From NCBI GenBank assembly GCA_021776915.1, contig JAIQZU010000061.1:1-40810 (forward strand): DNA of 40,810 bases, in the 5' to 3' direction. Shown here piece after piece: positions 8,354 through 16,108 of this stretch (position 1 is the first letter of the stretch; every line of letters begins with the position of its first letter). The translations under genes were made by a program, and so were the position numbers. Origin of the DNA: Candidatus Scalindua sp. Its GTDB lineage: Bacteria > Planctomycetota > Brocadiia > Brocadiales > Scalinduaceae. The notes beneath the pieces were generated by a model that saw only the letters and a program-made list of their open reading frames with translations, did not search any database and was not told the origin of the DNA.

Positions 8354-9145
8354 CTACTCCGGATTATATGCCCAGGTTGGGACTCCAAATCTGCCTTTTG
8401 AATTTATTACTTTTTCGAACTTCCCATCACCATCACCATCAATAATTATATAATCTACAGGCTTTTTAGTATCACTATCAATTCCATACGAATATATTTT
8501 GTCGTCTACAGATAGTACCTGAATCCTGCCGCCATCTTGTGTAACATATATTCTCAGTCTTGATTCTTTGTCAGGCTTTTCTCTGTTAACATTTATGTTT
8601 TTGTCAAAGGCTGCCGTCAACTTACTTATGTCGGGAACTTCGTATATGCTTAATTCCGTTGTCAGTTGATCAATCCATTTCTTTATACCTGGATGGTCGG
8701 GTTTCTGTTCAGAGCTTTTTAGAAAAGATCTTAGTGCCTTGGATAATTCGTTATTCTTGTAATATGCGATTCCTAAATAGTATTGAACCGCAGGTTCATC
8801 TGGTTCCAATTCCAGGGAACGAACATATGCAGCAATGGCCTCTTTAAATCTTTCTTTATTTTTATAGGCCAGTCCTAAACTACTATAAAAGATAAAACTT
8901 TGATTGTTCTCACTGTCTTTATAAGGTTCCAGCAGGGATATAACTTCGTCAGGGTTTTCATTTGGATTTAAATCTACAGAAAGTAGAGCTAATGCTTCAA
9001 AATCAAAAGCACTGATTCCTTTTTCTTCCGGTTTGACGCCGTCTGTCCGAGGTTGCCCGGAATGTATTGTCATATCCATTCTTGCCCGTGCAGATGGGTG
9101 AGAGAATAAAAGTATTGATAATGTTAAGATAAGGATCTTCCTCAT
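8354..9145 (-). CDS. Secreted TPR-repeat protein with a C-terminal Asp/Gly calcium-loop-like motif
   Basis: 263 residues. A classical signal peptide (MRKILILTLSILLFSHPSARA, cleavage likely after ARA) sends it to the periplasm. Residues 60-160 hold TPR units (SSLGLAYKNKERFKEAIAAYVRSLELEPDEPAVQYYLGIAYYKNNELSKALRSFLKSSEQKPD). The C-terminal 60 residues contain DGDGDGKFE, which resembles an EF-hand or dockerin-type calcium loop. TPRs usually hold protein partners; the role is unknown. It is divergent from the MltA gene with about 200 bp between the starts, so the two may share a regulatory region and act together at the envelope. Confidence 0.75.
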   Translation of the reverse strand: MRKILILTLSILLFSHPSARARMDMTIHSGQPRTDGVKPEEKGISAFDFEALALLSVDLNPNENPDEVISLLEPYKDSENNQSFIFYSSLGLAYKNKERFKEAIAAYVRSLELEPDEPAVQYYLGIAYYKNNELSKALRSFLKSSEQKPDHPGIKKWIDQLTTELSIYEVPDISKLTAAFDKNINVNREKPDKESRLRIYVTQDGGRIQVLSVDDKIYSYGIDSDTKKPVDYIIIDGDGDGKFEKVINSKGRFGVPTWAYNPE

Positions 9146-9345
9146 TGTTTTGCCTGGTACTATCTATACAAAAAAAATAAAATAACTGATTATTTCTTAT
9201 TTCCAGACTCTGTAATTCATAATTACAAATGCTGAGTGATATGGTATTATATTTATTAAACAAAACCGGATCGTCCAATGTCAAACTAATTCAGTCAAGG
9301 AAGATTTGTCCATTGCAATTTTCAGAGAAAAGGAGTGATAGTTTT

Positions 9346-10494
9346 ATGAAACCAAAAGATAATATACTCAGGCGTTTACTGGCAGTTGTCTATTTGTTTA
9401 TGATTTTGCAGGCAGGTTGTTCCACTCCGGTGAAGAAGACGCTTCTAATGCCGACAGAACCGGGACTTGGCCTGTCAGAGATTTCAGATCCAAATCTTTT
9501 TCCTGATTTTAGAGATGATTATGACAAAGAACTTTTATTGCACTCTATAAGCAACAGTATGGCATATTTCAAGAAAATCAAGTCTTATCCGAATGCCTTT
9601 GATTCACTGGGCTTTTCTCCAGAAAAGCAGACAGAAACACTGGAATATTTCCGGGATGGTTACCTTCGATCTGAAAATTCTCAGGAGCTGAACGAATTTA
9701 TCTCTAAAAACTTCAGGATATTTCAGGCTGTAGGGAAAAGGTATGAGGGAGAGGTTCATTTCACAGGCTACGGGACTCCCATTTACGATGGGAGTTTAAT
9801 GCCAACAGAAACATTTCGTTATCCACTTTACAGGAAGCCAGCTGATTTCAGGAAGCCATATTCTACCCGGCGGGAAATTGAGGAGCGTAATCTGCTGAGT
9901 GGCAATGAGATCGCCTACCTCAAATCAAAACTGGAAGCCTATCTCATCCACGTTCAGGGTTCCGGTCAGATAAGGCTTCCGTCCGGGGAGAAGGTTTATG
10001 TCGGATATGCCGGAGACTCAGGACATTCATATACAAGCATTGGCCGGTTATTAGTTATGGACGGCAAGATTCCAGAGGAAGAGTTAACTCTTTCAGTGTT
10101 AATAAAATATTTTGACCGGCATCCAGGTGAGTTGGATTATTATCTCAGGCAGAACGACCGGTATATCTTTTTCAAAAAAGTATCTTATTCAATCCCCCAT
10201 GGTTCTATTGGTGTGCCTGTTACCTCAATGCGAAGTATAGCAACTGATAAAAGAGTATTTCCTCCGGGCGGGCTGGCCTTCGCCGTTATTGGAGCAAAAA
10301 AGTCTGGAGGTGCCAACCGGTCTCAGGAAGACTGGAATGTTGAGAAATCATTCTTTGTTCTGGATCAAGATACCGGGAGCGCTATTAAAACGCCAGCCAG
10401 GGCAGATGTGTTCTTTGGGATAGGTGATGAGGCTATGTATAATGCGGGTAATTTAAATACGTATGGTAAGCTCTATTACATTCTAAAACGGTAA
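9346..10494 (+). CDS. mltA: MltA-type lytic murein transglycosylase lipoprotein
   Basis: 382 residues from the ATG at 9346, chosen because AGGAG lies 11 bases upstream and because a lipoprotein signal follows at once (basic start, LLAVVYLFMILQAG, then C23). An in-frame ATG at 9229 would add 39 unlikely residues. The MltA domain is clear: VHFTGYGTPIYDGSL, RKPYSTRREIE, LIHVQGSGQIRLPSGEKVYVGYAGDSGHSYTSIGRLL. The C-terminal 3D domain follows: VFPPGGLAFAVIGA and DTGSAIKTPARADVFFG with the active-site aspartates. The enzyme cleaves peptidoglycan glycan strands to 1,6-anhydromuropeptides, anchored to the outer membrane. Confidence 0.92.
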   Translation: MKPKDNILRRLLAVVYLFMILQAGCSTPVKKTLLMPTEPGLGLSEISDPNLFPDFRDDYDKELLLHSISNSMAYFKKIKSYPNAFDSLGFSPEKQTETLEYFRDGYLRSENSQELNEFISKNFRIFQAVGKRYEGEVHFTGYGTPIYDGSLMPTETFRYPLYRKPADFRKPYSTRREIEERNLLSGNEIAYLKSKLEAYLIHVQGSGQIRLPSGEKVYVGYAGDSGHSYTSIGRLLVMDGKIPEEELTLSVLIKYFDRHPGELDYYLRQNDRYIFFKKVSYSIPHGSIGVPVTSMRSIATDKRVFPPGGLAFAVIGAKKSGGANRSQEDWNVEKSFFVLDQDTGSAIKTPARADVFFGIGDEAMYNAGNLNTYGKLYYILKR

Positions 10495-10571
10495 GGAAAT
10501 AAGTTTGGTCTACTTTATGTCAGTTACTTGAACGTAGTTAAATAACTGATGCCTTAGATATTCAAATATTT

Positions 10572-10607
10572 GATCAGTGATCATACTAATCACTGATCGT
10601 TTCTTTA
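10572..10607. terminator. Hairpin terminator between convergent mltA and PilZ genes
   Basis: A perfect 10-bp stem, GATCAGTGAT (10572-10581) and ATCACTGATC (10589-10598), with a 7-base loop is followed on the plus strand by GTTTCTTTATT. It sits in the 113-bp gap between convergent genes just before the PilZ stop codon, so it can end transcription from both sides, better from mltA. Confidence 0.6.
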
Positions 10608-10955
10608 TTATGTTAAATAATCTGAAATATCAAGTTTGTCCTTGAATTCCAAAGCTACACCCAATTGGTTACCATGACTGGTGACATTTTTAATGCTGTT
10701 TCTGATAATTGTTCCATTCCCGTTGAGTTTGATCTTTTTTTCACTTAAACCAGATGTGGTCGTATCCGCGGTTATTTGAATTGGAATTGTTGTTCCGGGA
10801 GAGAATGCTTCCATGTCGTCAGTTATTATTTCAAAATAAACACCGGTATTACTAACATTTATCGTCTTGCCATTTTGGCCGCACAATGATATTTGTAATG
10901 AAAGATCTAATCTTTCATTAGTTCTTCTGTTAGAATCTTTTTCTTCGATTGACAT
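10608..10955 (-). CDS. PilZ domain protein (c-di-GMP binding)
   Basis: 115 residues, essentially a single PilZ domain. The two ligand motifs are present: RxxxR (R11-R15 in RRTNER) and the NxSxxG motif (NVSNTG, residues 33-38), followed by the expected beta-barrel (GVYFEI, GTTIPIQI, GNGTIIR, GVALEF). PilZ domains bind cyclic-di-GMP and relay it to a partner, so this is a likely receptor for the signal that the HD-GYP proteins at the window start would remove. There is no output domain, so it probably acts by protein contact. Confidence 0.88.
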   Translation of the reverse strand: MSIEEKDSNRRTNERLDLSLQISLCGQNGKTINVSNTGVYFEIITDDMEAFSPGTTIPIQITADTTTSGLSEKKIKLNGNGTIIRNSIKNVTSHGNQLGVALEFKDKLDISDYLT

Positions 10956-11165
10956 AACCTCCTTTTCTTATATGAATGCTTTCTGCGCTTTCTCTATTTC
11001 GCACTTTGCATGCCACATATGTATTAGAATAGATGTTTTCTTTTACACTCTACTTAAATGCCGATTTGCTAATATGATATAAGTTGCGATTGTCAGTATA
11101 CCATAGAAAGAGTGGTATAGAAAGGGTTCAATTAAAGGTAATATTATCCAATAGAGTGGAAAAAA

Positions 11166-12380
11166 CTACTTGAATTTTTTTAATTGAAAATATTTTTTGT
11201 TTTGCGTGGTACAAATGTAGTAAAACTTATCCTGTGGAATGTAGATAAATGGAACGTCCTCTTCCCTGCGAAACATAAAGTGCGAAAGGATCATACGGTT
11301 TACAGCCCTGTGGCCAACAATCATAATGTTGTCCGAGGGATTACTCAGGTACAGGGCTTTTTTGATGCCACGGTTTATCCTCTCCTGCATGGTGGCATAT
11401 CCTTCTCCCTCAGGATAGATATAATTATACTTGTCCTTTTGTCTTTCAGCGTATACTTGCGGCATCTGTACCTTGATCTTCTCGTAACTCATACATTCAC
11501 AGATTCCGCTGTTGATCTCGTCGAACTCTGCCAGGGGTATGATGGTGCAGTCTTCCTGGGCTTCTTTAATGGGTGAAGCGGTTTGGTGCGTCCGTTTTTT
11601 CTGACTGGTGAATATTAAAGGGATTCTTTTCTTCTTAAAATAATCGGCGAGCGCTCTGGCCTGTGCACGGCCTTTTTCGGTTAAATCCGAGTCTCCGCCG
11701 ATGCGGTCTTCCACGTTATAGTATGTTTCGCCATGCCGAATAAGGTAAAGGTTTTTTACAGTATTTGTGACCAGAAAGTCCCTGATCTGTTCGTAATAAG
11801 GAATAGTGTCGGAGACCTCTTCCTCAATAACTCTGTTGTGGAGGGAATCGAGCCTGATGTAATTTCTTTCCCTTTCCAGCGGTTCCTCAATAGATTGATA
11901 ATAGGATATCCTTTTCCTGAAACCCTTAATTGCTTCTTCCCTGGTTAGATGTCCAAACTCGGCCAGATCGATCTTTCTGAGTATGCTTGCACTGAGGATT
12001 TCCTCATCGTTGTTCACACACTCTATAAACAGGATGGGGTGATCATTTAACCTGGACTCGATCCTCTCCCTTCTGTCCCGGCTGACATTTGATGCATCGA
12101 GAATTGCAACGTTTCCGGTGTTCCTGAGAAACCTTTGAGCTCTTTCCATATTGGTAAGAGCAATCTTTTCCCTGATTGAAACTCCTTCACTGTTGTTTGA
12201 ATCGAAAAACCCGGCATAGGACGTGTTCTTCCGGATTGTCTTTCTTCTCAGGTCGCCGTTATTGAATATTCTGGCCTTAATAGATTCATGCACCAGGCTT
12301 TCTTTGAGTTTGGTTGCAATGGTAGATTTCCCCCTTGCCGGAAGACCCACCATAGCAATATACAATCGCTTGTCTTTCAT
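11166..12380 (-). CDS. 6-phosphofructo-2-kinase/fructose-2,6-bisphosphatase-like bifunctional protein
   Basis: 404 residues covering both halves of the eukaryotic PFKFB enzyme. Kinase half: Walker A GLPARGKST (12-20), FNNGDLRR (39-46), SYAGFFDSNN (54-63), AILDASNVSRDRRERI (92-107) and FRKRISYYQ (154-162). Phosphatase half: LIRHGETYYN (213-222) with H216 as the expected phosphohistidine, RIGGDSDLTEKG, EINSGICE with E288 as the acid, YIYPEGEGY, and GHRAVNR with H357. In eukaryotes this enzyme makes and destroys fructose-2,6-bisphosphate, the regulator of glycolysis. Here the substrate is unproven, because GpmB-type phosphatases fused to P-loop kinases could serve other sugars, but motif order and spacing match PFKFB throughout. 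It is transcribed alone. Confidence 0.85.
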   Translation of the reverse strand: MKDKRLYIAMVGLPARGKSTIATKLKESLVHESIKARIFNNGDLRRKTIRKNTSYAGFFDSNNSEGVSIREKIALTNMERAQRFLRNTGNVAILDASNVSRDRRERIESRLNDHPILFIECVNNDEEILSASILRKIDLAEFGHLTREEAIKGFRKRISYYQSIEEPLERERNYIRLDSLHNRVIEEEVSDTIPYYEQIRDFLVTNTVKNLYLIRHGETYYNVEDRIGGDSDLTEKGRAQARALADYFKKKRIPLIFTSQKKRTHQTASPIKEAQEDCTIIPLAEFDEINSGICECMSYEKIKVQMPQVYAERQKDKYNYIYPEGEGYATMQERINRGIKKALYLSNPSDNIMIVGHRAVNRMILSHFMFRREEDVPFIYIPQDKFYYICTTQNKKYFQLKKFK

Positions 12381-12395
12381 GGCCTTAATTTCTAG

Positions 12396-12514
12396 ATTGA
12401 GCGATTTTGTAGCCGCAACCTTAAGGTTGCGAAACTTATGTGATCACGTCAAACATTGAGGAACGCAGGCTAAAGCCTTCGGCTACGATGGCATGTAATA
12501 TAAGATCGCTCAAT
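12396..12514. repeat. 119-bp MITE-like element with 10-bp terminal inverted repeats
   Basis: The ends are ATTGAGCGAT (12396-12405) and ATCGCTCAAT (12505-12514), a perfect 10-bp inverted pair. Inside are a second inverted pair GTAGCC (12409-12414)/GGCTAC (12481-12486) and a perfect 18-bp palindrome CGCAACCTTAAGGTTGCG (12414-12431). No coding frame is present. The nested inverted repeats suggest a non-autonomous mobile element. It lies just upstream of the PFK-2/FBPase-2 gene (start at 12380), so it may separate or replace that gene's promoter region. Confidence 0.6.
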
Positions 12515-12721
12515 TTAAGTTCTGTAAAAATTATGAGATAACAAAAAAATTAGCAGATCCTTAAAATTTGTCAGTAGTGGTTTTTGTTTGCTATTTATTG
12601 TTAGACATTATAAAAGAATGTCTTGCGGTAGATAAATTAAAGACACTACTGTATTTTTGAGAAATTTAATTTAAGCCTTCGACAAAATTCTTATGTATTC
12701 ATTCTGTCTTATAAGAAATGC

Positions 12722-12784
12722 CGGGCAAGAAACCCGACCTACGCGTAATAATTTAATATGTTTGTAGGGCGGGTTTCTTACCCG
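12722..12784. repeat. Inverted repeat with 21-bp arms
   Basis: Left arm 12722-12742 and right arm 12764-12784 are reverse complements with 2 mismatches in 21 (core CAAGAAACCCG / CGGGTTTCTT). The 21-base loop is AT-rich. It looks like a dispersed hairpin rather than a terminator, since no U tract follows. With the 119-bp element and the next hairpin it fills most of the 670-bp gene-free stretch 12381-13050; the rest holds only short inverted repeats such as CAGTAGTG/CACTACTG. Confidence 0.6.
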
Positions 12785-12938
12785 CCGACTTTGAATCTCC
12801 TCACACATTTAAAGTGAGCTTTTATTTGAAGGTATCCGGATGGTATCAATTTCGTAATGAAGTGTCAAGGCCTTGCGCTGAATCATTGCTTTCGCCCTAA
12901 GCACTGTCTTAAACAATACAATTTAATGCATAGTAGCA

Positions 12939-13014
12939 CTTCGACTCCGCTCAGTGTGACGTCATCCTTGAGTATTTAGTGTCGCGTCATCCTGAGTGGA
13001 GTCGAAGGATTTTT
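12939..13014. repeat. Hairpin repeat with 23-bp arms and T tract, upstream of maf
   Basis: Arms 12939-12961 and 12985-13007 pair with 3 mismatches in 23 (CTTCGACTCC... and ...GGAGTCGAAG). A TTTTTTT run follows the right arm, so the element could also act as a plus-strand terminator. It ends about 40 bp before the maf start. The CATCCTGAG core recurs in the element at 34833-34939, so both may belong to one family. Confidence 0.6.
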
Positions 13015-13050
13015 TTGTCTCGATAGCAACTAACTGGAGAGATTGCGAGC

Positions 13051-13617
13051 ATGAAAGATATATATCTTGCATCATCATCACCAAGAAGAGAGCAGATTTT
13101 GAAAGACTTAGGCCTGAATTTTACAGTCAGCCAACCTGTAGATTTTAAAGAGAAACTTAACGGGACAGAGCCGGAAGTACTGGTCTGTGATAATGCCCTT
13201 GGCAAGGCCATGGAGGTAGCAGGAAATCATAAAGATTCCGTCATAATAGGCTGTGATACCATAGTTATGTTTGATAATGAAATCTTTGGTAAGCCCCTGA
13301 CTCCCGACAATGCATATATGATGTTGAAAAAACTCAGCGGTAACTGTCACAGTGTCTTTTCCGGACTGGCAGTTATCGATACACGAATATATAAGGAATT
13401 AGTGGGATACGAACGAGCCGAAGTTAAATTTAAGGAGTTGTCTGAAAAAGAAATAAATGATTATGTCGAATCTGGCGAACCATTGGATAAGGCTGGGGCG
13501 TATGGAATACAGGAATACGGCGGTGCATTTGTTGAAAGCGTTAATGGTAGTTTCTCAACCGTGGTTGGCCTGCCGGAAGAGCTATTAAAAAAATTCCTTA
13601 CAGAACTCAAGTTTTAA
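13051..13617 (+). CDS. maf: Maf-family nucleotide pyrophosphatase
   Basis: 188 residues, the usual Maf length. The signature SSSPRREQIL opens the protein (residues 7-16). The catalytic region IIGCDTIV contains the conserved aspartate near residue 71, followed by KPLTPDNAYMMLKKLSGNCHSVFSGLAV and then DKAGAYGIQEYGGAFVESVNGSFSTVVGLP near the end. Maf proteins hydrolyse non-canonical or modified nucleoside triphosphates (dTTP/UTP or m7GTP types) to monophosphates and prevent their incorporation. GGAGAG about 10 bases before the ATG is the likely ribosome binding site. It stands alone, with repeats on its 5' side. Confidence 0.92.
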   Translation: MKDIYLASSSPRREQILKDLGLNFTVSQPVDFKEKLNGTEPEVLVCDNALGKAMEVAGNHKDSVIIGCDTIVMFDNEIFGKPLTPDNAYMMLKKLSGNCHSVFSGLAVIDTRIYKELVGYERAEVKFKELSEKEINDYVESGEPLDKAGAYGIQEYGGAFVESVNGSFSTVVGLPEELLKKFLTELKF

Positions 13618-13811
13618 GGATTGAATATTTGATATTGAATATTGTAGATTGAAAAGTTACAAGTTGCGAGTTACGAGTTTGATTACTTGGACATTGTGTT
13701 TTGTAATTTATTTGTAATTTGCTATTTGAGATTTGTAGTTTTTGCCCATTGTGTTCTCTGCGTACTCTGCGTTAAATATGCCTTTTCGTCTTTTTCTCCT
13801 GCCCCGCTTTG

Positions 13812-14072
13812 TTAACACTCCAGCACGCTTATGCCACGTTCTTTCAGAAACGCCTTTGTCTTGCTGCAAACAGGGGCTGACGTCCTCAAGCTTACTTTTG
13901 CTTTCGGAACGTGATGTTTGATTTTGTCAACCTTCGTCAGCACGCCTTTACCGTCCTTCATAATGATGCGGCTTTTACGTTGAATGACTATGTCAAATTG
14001 ATTGGGGCCTACCTGTTTTAATTTTGTCGAAGGAAGCAGGTCAAACAATTCAGGATCAATAAACTTATTCAT
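13812..14072 (-). CDS. Hypothetical 86-residue protein
   Basis: I do not recognise this protein. It is basic (many K and R), soluble, and reads like a small alpha/beta fold: an N-terminal acidic helix (FIDPELFDLLPS), then strands (QFDIVIQRKSRIIMKDGKGVLTKVDKIKHH), a serine/threonine stretch (KVSLRTSAPVCSKT) and a C-terminal helix (KAFLKERGISVLEC). Two cysteines lie at C74-type and terminal positions. No signal peptide or membrane segment. It follows the antiporter gene on the same strand, but a 131-bp dispersed repeat separates them. Codon use looks like normal coding sequence, so I believe it is real. Confidence 0.6.
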   Translation of the reverse strand: MNKFIDPELFDLLPSTKLKQVGPNQFDIVIQRKSRIIMKDGKGVLTKVDKIKHHVPKAKVSLRTSAPVCSKTKAFLKERGISVLEC

Positions 14073-14088
14073 TTCTATGAGATATATA

Positions 14089-14219
14089 GAGTCTCAGAAA
14101 AAGTTAAAAGTGTCTAAAGTTTAAAGTGAGCTAAAGTTGTGGAATTTTTTTTTAACTTTAGGCACTTTAGTTCACTTAAGGCACTTCAAACTTGGCTTCG
14201 GCTTTGCCGCACTATGCAT
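14089..14219. repeat. 131-bp dispersed repeat, copy 1
   Basis: This stretch recurs in the same orientation at 36939-37067 with only about eight differences (over 90% identical). Its inside is a large imperfect inverted repeat built from AAGTGCCTAAAGTT-like and CACTTTAG-like units around a T8-9 tract. It ends in GGCTTTGCCGC..TGCAT. There is no coding frame. It sits between the antiporter stop and the 86-aa gene. Confidence 0.8.
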
Positions 14220-14224
14220 TTTAG

Positions 14225-15466
14225 CTACTCTGTCAATTTCTTTGAGGCTACAAGACGCCCAATGGTCAGACCCTGCACCAGTATGGAAAATATCACTATG
14301 ATGTAGGTGACCGTTAATAAAGCTTCTCTTTCAGGCCCATTGGGAAGAGACAAGACCAGGGCCACTGATATACCGCCGCGCAAGCCGCCCCACGTCATAA
14401 TCTTTACGGCATCAGGGCTGAAATCCCTGAAGAGCCGCATGAACGTGACAGGCACACCCACGCTGATGAAACGTGCAAGCAGCACAACCGGTATCATAAT
14501 CAGGCCGGCAATTAAATAATTCCCCTTATTGGTAAGTACCAGTATCTCCAGGCCAATTAGCAGAAAAAGAACTGCATTGAATATTTCGTCCATCAACTCC
14601 CAGAAGGAATCCAGGCGCTCCCTGGTGTTTTCACTCATGGCAAGAAGACGTCCCCTGTTGCCAATAAATAGTCCGGCAACTACCATTGCAATAGGGCCTG
14701 AGACATGGATGGCGTTTGCAAGGGCATAACCGCCCATGACCAGCGCTAAGGTAAGCAGCACTTCAACCTGATAATTGTCCACACTCTTCAGCATCATGTA
14801 AGCCAGCCAGCCAATGGCCAATCCGAAAAGCACACCGCCTATGGCTTCTTCTATAAACAGGAGTAATATATGTCCGGCAGTAATGTCATGGCCTCCCATA
14901 ACAATTTCCATAATAACCAGAAATACAACTACCGCCACACCATCATTAAACAGGCTTTCACCCGTGATCTTGGTTTCCAGACTTTTGGAAACCCCTGCCT
15001 TCTTCAAGATTCCGATCACGGCTATCGGGTCAGTCGGCGCTATAAGGCTTCCGAACAGCAAACAGTAAATAAGCGGCAGCTTAAGCCCGACAAGCCAGAA
15101 AACTATCCAGGCAGCGCCGCCAACTATAAAGGTACTCATCACTACACCAAATGTAGCCAGTATACTGATGATCCATTTGTGCTGGTCCAGATCCTCTAGA
15201 TTTACGTGCAATGCCCCGGAGAACAGGAGGAAGCTCAGCATGCCGTGCATCAGGGCTTTATTAAAATCGATACCCCCCAACACCACAGTTGCCCTGTTTT
15301 GAATGCCTTCAAAACCACAGTGGCCGAGCGCTACCAGGCTTACAGAGATAAGCATGGCGATCAGCATAATGCCTATGGTAGTCGGTAATTTGATAAACCG
15401 GAAATTGATATAACTGAAAATTGCCGCCAGGCTCAAGAGCAAAGCGGCGAGATCAAGCATTTCCAT
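14225..15466 (-). CDS. Sodium/proton antiporter, CPA1 (NhaP) family
   Basis: 413 residues with about 12 transmembrane helices. Family motifs are present: LIAPTDPIAVIGI near residue 145, GESLFNDGVAVVVFLV near 168-183 with the paired N-D expected in electroneutral CPA1 exchangers, and MTWGGLRGGISVALVLSLP near 363, the loop-helix conserved across the family. The protein exchanges cytoplasmic Na+ (or K+/Li+) for protons and so controls pH and ion balance. There is no C-terminal TrkA or cNMP domain, so this is a short form. GGAG lies about 8 bases before the ATG. Upstream is a cluster of TTGTGTC/GACACAA repeats that may be regulatory. Confidence 0.9.
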   Translation of the reverse strand: MEMLDLAALLLSLAAIFSYINFRFIKLPTTIGIMLIAMLISVSLVALGHCGFEGIQNRATVVLGGIDFNKALMHGMLSFLLFSGALHVNLEDLDQHKWIISILATFGVVMSTFIVGGAAWIVFWLVGLKLPLIYCLLFGSLIAPTDPIAVIGILKKAGVSKSLETKITGESLFNDGVAVVVFLVIMEIVMGGHDITAGHILLLFIEEAIGGVLFGLAIGWLAYMMLKSVDNYQVEVLLTLALVMGGYALANAIHVSGPIAMVVAGLFIGNRGRLLAMSENTRERLDSFWELMDEIFNAVLFLLIGLEILVLTNKGNYLIAGLIMIPVVLLARFISVGVPVTFMRLFRDFSPDAVKIMTWGGLRGGISVALVLSLPNGPEREALLTVTYIIVIFSILVQGLTIGRLVASKKLTE

Positions 15467-15476
15467 AATTTACTCC

Positions 15477-15582
15477 TTGTGTTACAACTTGTGTCCTACT
15501 TGCGACACACAAAATATCTTGTGTCTCGTATTTATCATATTGTGGGACACAAATAAAATATTGTATCCTCTATTGGACACAA
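15477..15582. promoter_or_regulatory. Cluster of TTGTGTC/GACACAA repeats upstream of the antiporter gene
   Basis: Six or seven copies of one heptamer occur in about 105 bp, in both orientations: TTGTGTT (15477), TTGTGTCC (15489), GACACAC (15504), TTGTGTCT (15519), GGACACAA (15545), TTGTATCC (15561) and GGACACAA (15575). Pairs form inverted repeats, the tightest with a 6-base loop (15561-15582). It lies immediately upstream of the antiporter start codon. Multiple operator sites for a regulator or a degenerate repeat are both possible. Confidence 0.4.
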
Positions 15583-15617
15583 GCCTGACTACAAAGCTTT
15601 CTTCCCTTCGGCAATAT

Positions 15618-15680
15618 TCAGTAAAGCCGGGAAGAATCTAAATTCTTTATTGGCAGTTCCCGTGGAATATACGGTTCCAT
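15618..15680 (-). pseudogene. Possible remnant of a Fic-family gene start
   Basis: AGGAG lies 5 bases before an ATG, and 20 codons follow before a stop. The peptide MEPYIPRELPIKNLD resembles the N-terminus of Fic-domain proteins, which usually continues with a helix and an ALARYDG-like motif. Here the frame breaks and no Fic motif follows. The location, just downstream of the YgjP and hsdR genes on the same strand, fits, because fic genes often sit beside type I restriction loci. The evidence is a short match only. The rest of the 307-bp gap 15467-15773 holds nothing else beyond the heptamer cluster. Confidence 0.25.
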
Positions 15681-15773
15681 ACAATCTCCTTTTTATAAAC
15701 ATAATACACAAATCCTCTAAACTCTAACTGGGGCTAAAACAATGTTTTCTATTAAAGATAGGAATAATACTTT

Positions 15774-16106
15774 TTAACGGTCACTACTCCCATTATTCCT
15801 ACCAATACTCTTCAACCGTTTCTCAGTCTTATCATAATTCCCCAGATACGCACGCATCAGGCTTTTCCATAGTTTGCCGTGATTGGGTACGTTGAAATGA
15901 AGCAATTCATGGACAATGACATACTCTCCAATTTTTGTATCATACTCAAGCAGTTCAGAATTGAAGTTCAGGTTTCCATGAGTTGAACATGAGGCCCATT
16001 TTGTCTTCATCGGCCTCATATAGAGTGCATTAATGGCAATATCAAGCTTTTCAGCATAATAACGCACCCTCTGTTTAAAATCTTCTTTGTCTTTCCAATA
16101 CTTCAT
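15774..16106 (-). CDS. YgjP-like (DUF45) zinc metallopeptidase
   Basis: 110 residues, a short form of the family. The diagnostic features are TKWASCSTHGNLNFN (residues 34-48) and the zinc site HELLHF near residues 68-73, followed by NHGKLWKSLM with the third ligand histidine. YgjP/DUF45 proteins have a minimal metallopeptidase fold and are very often encoded beside type I restriction enzymes, as here: the gene starts 2 bp after the hsdR stop. Its job in the system is unknown. Because it follows hsdR so closely, it is certainly co-translated with it. Compared with other members it lacks the usual N-terminal extension. Confidence 0.87.
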   Translation of the reverse strand: MKYWKDKEDFKQRVRYYAEKLDIAINALYMRPMKTKWASCSTHGNLNFNSELLEYDTKIGEYVIVHELLHFNVPNHGKLWKSLMRAYLGNYDKTEKRLKSIGRNNGSSDR

Positions 16107-16108
16107 GT

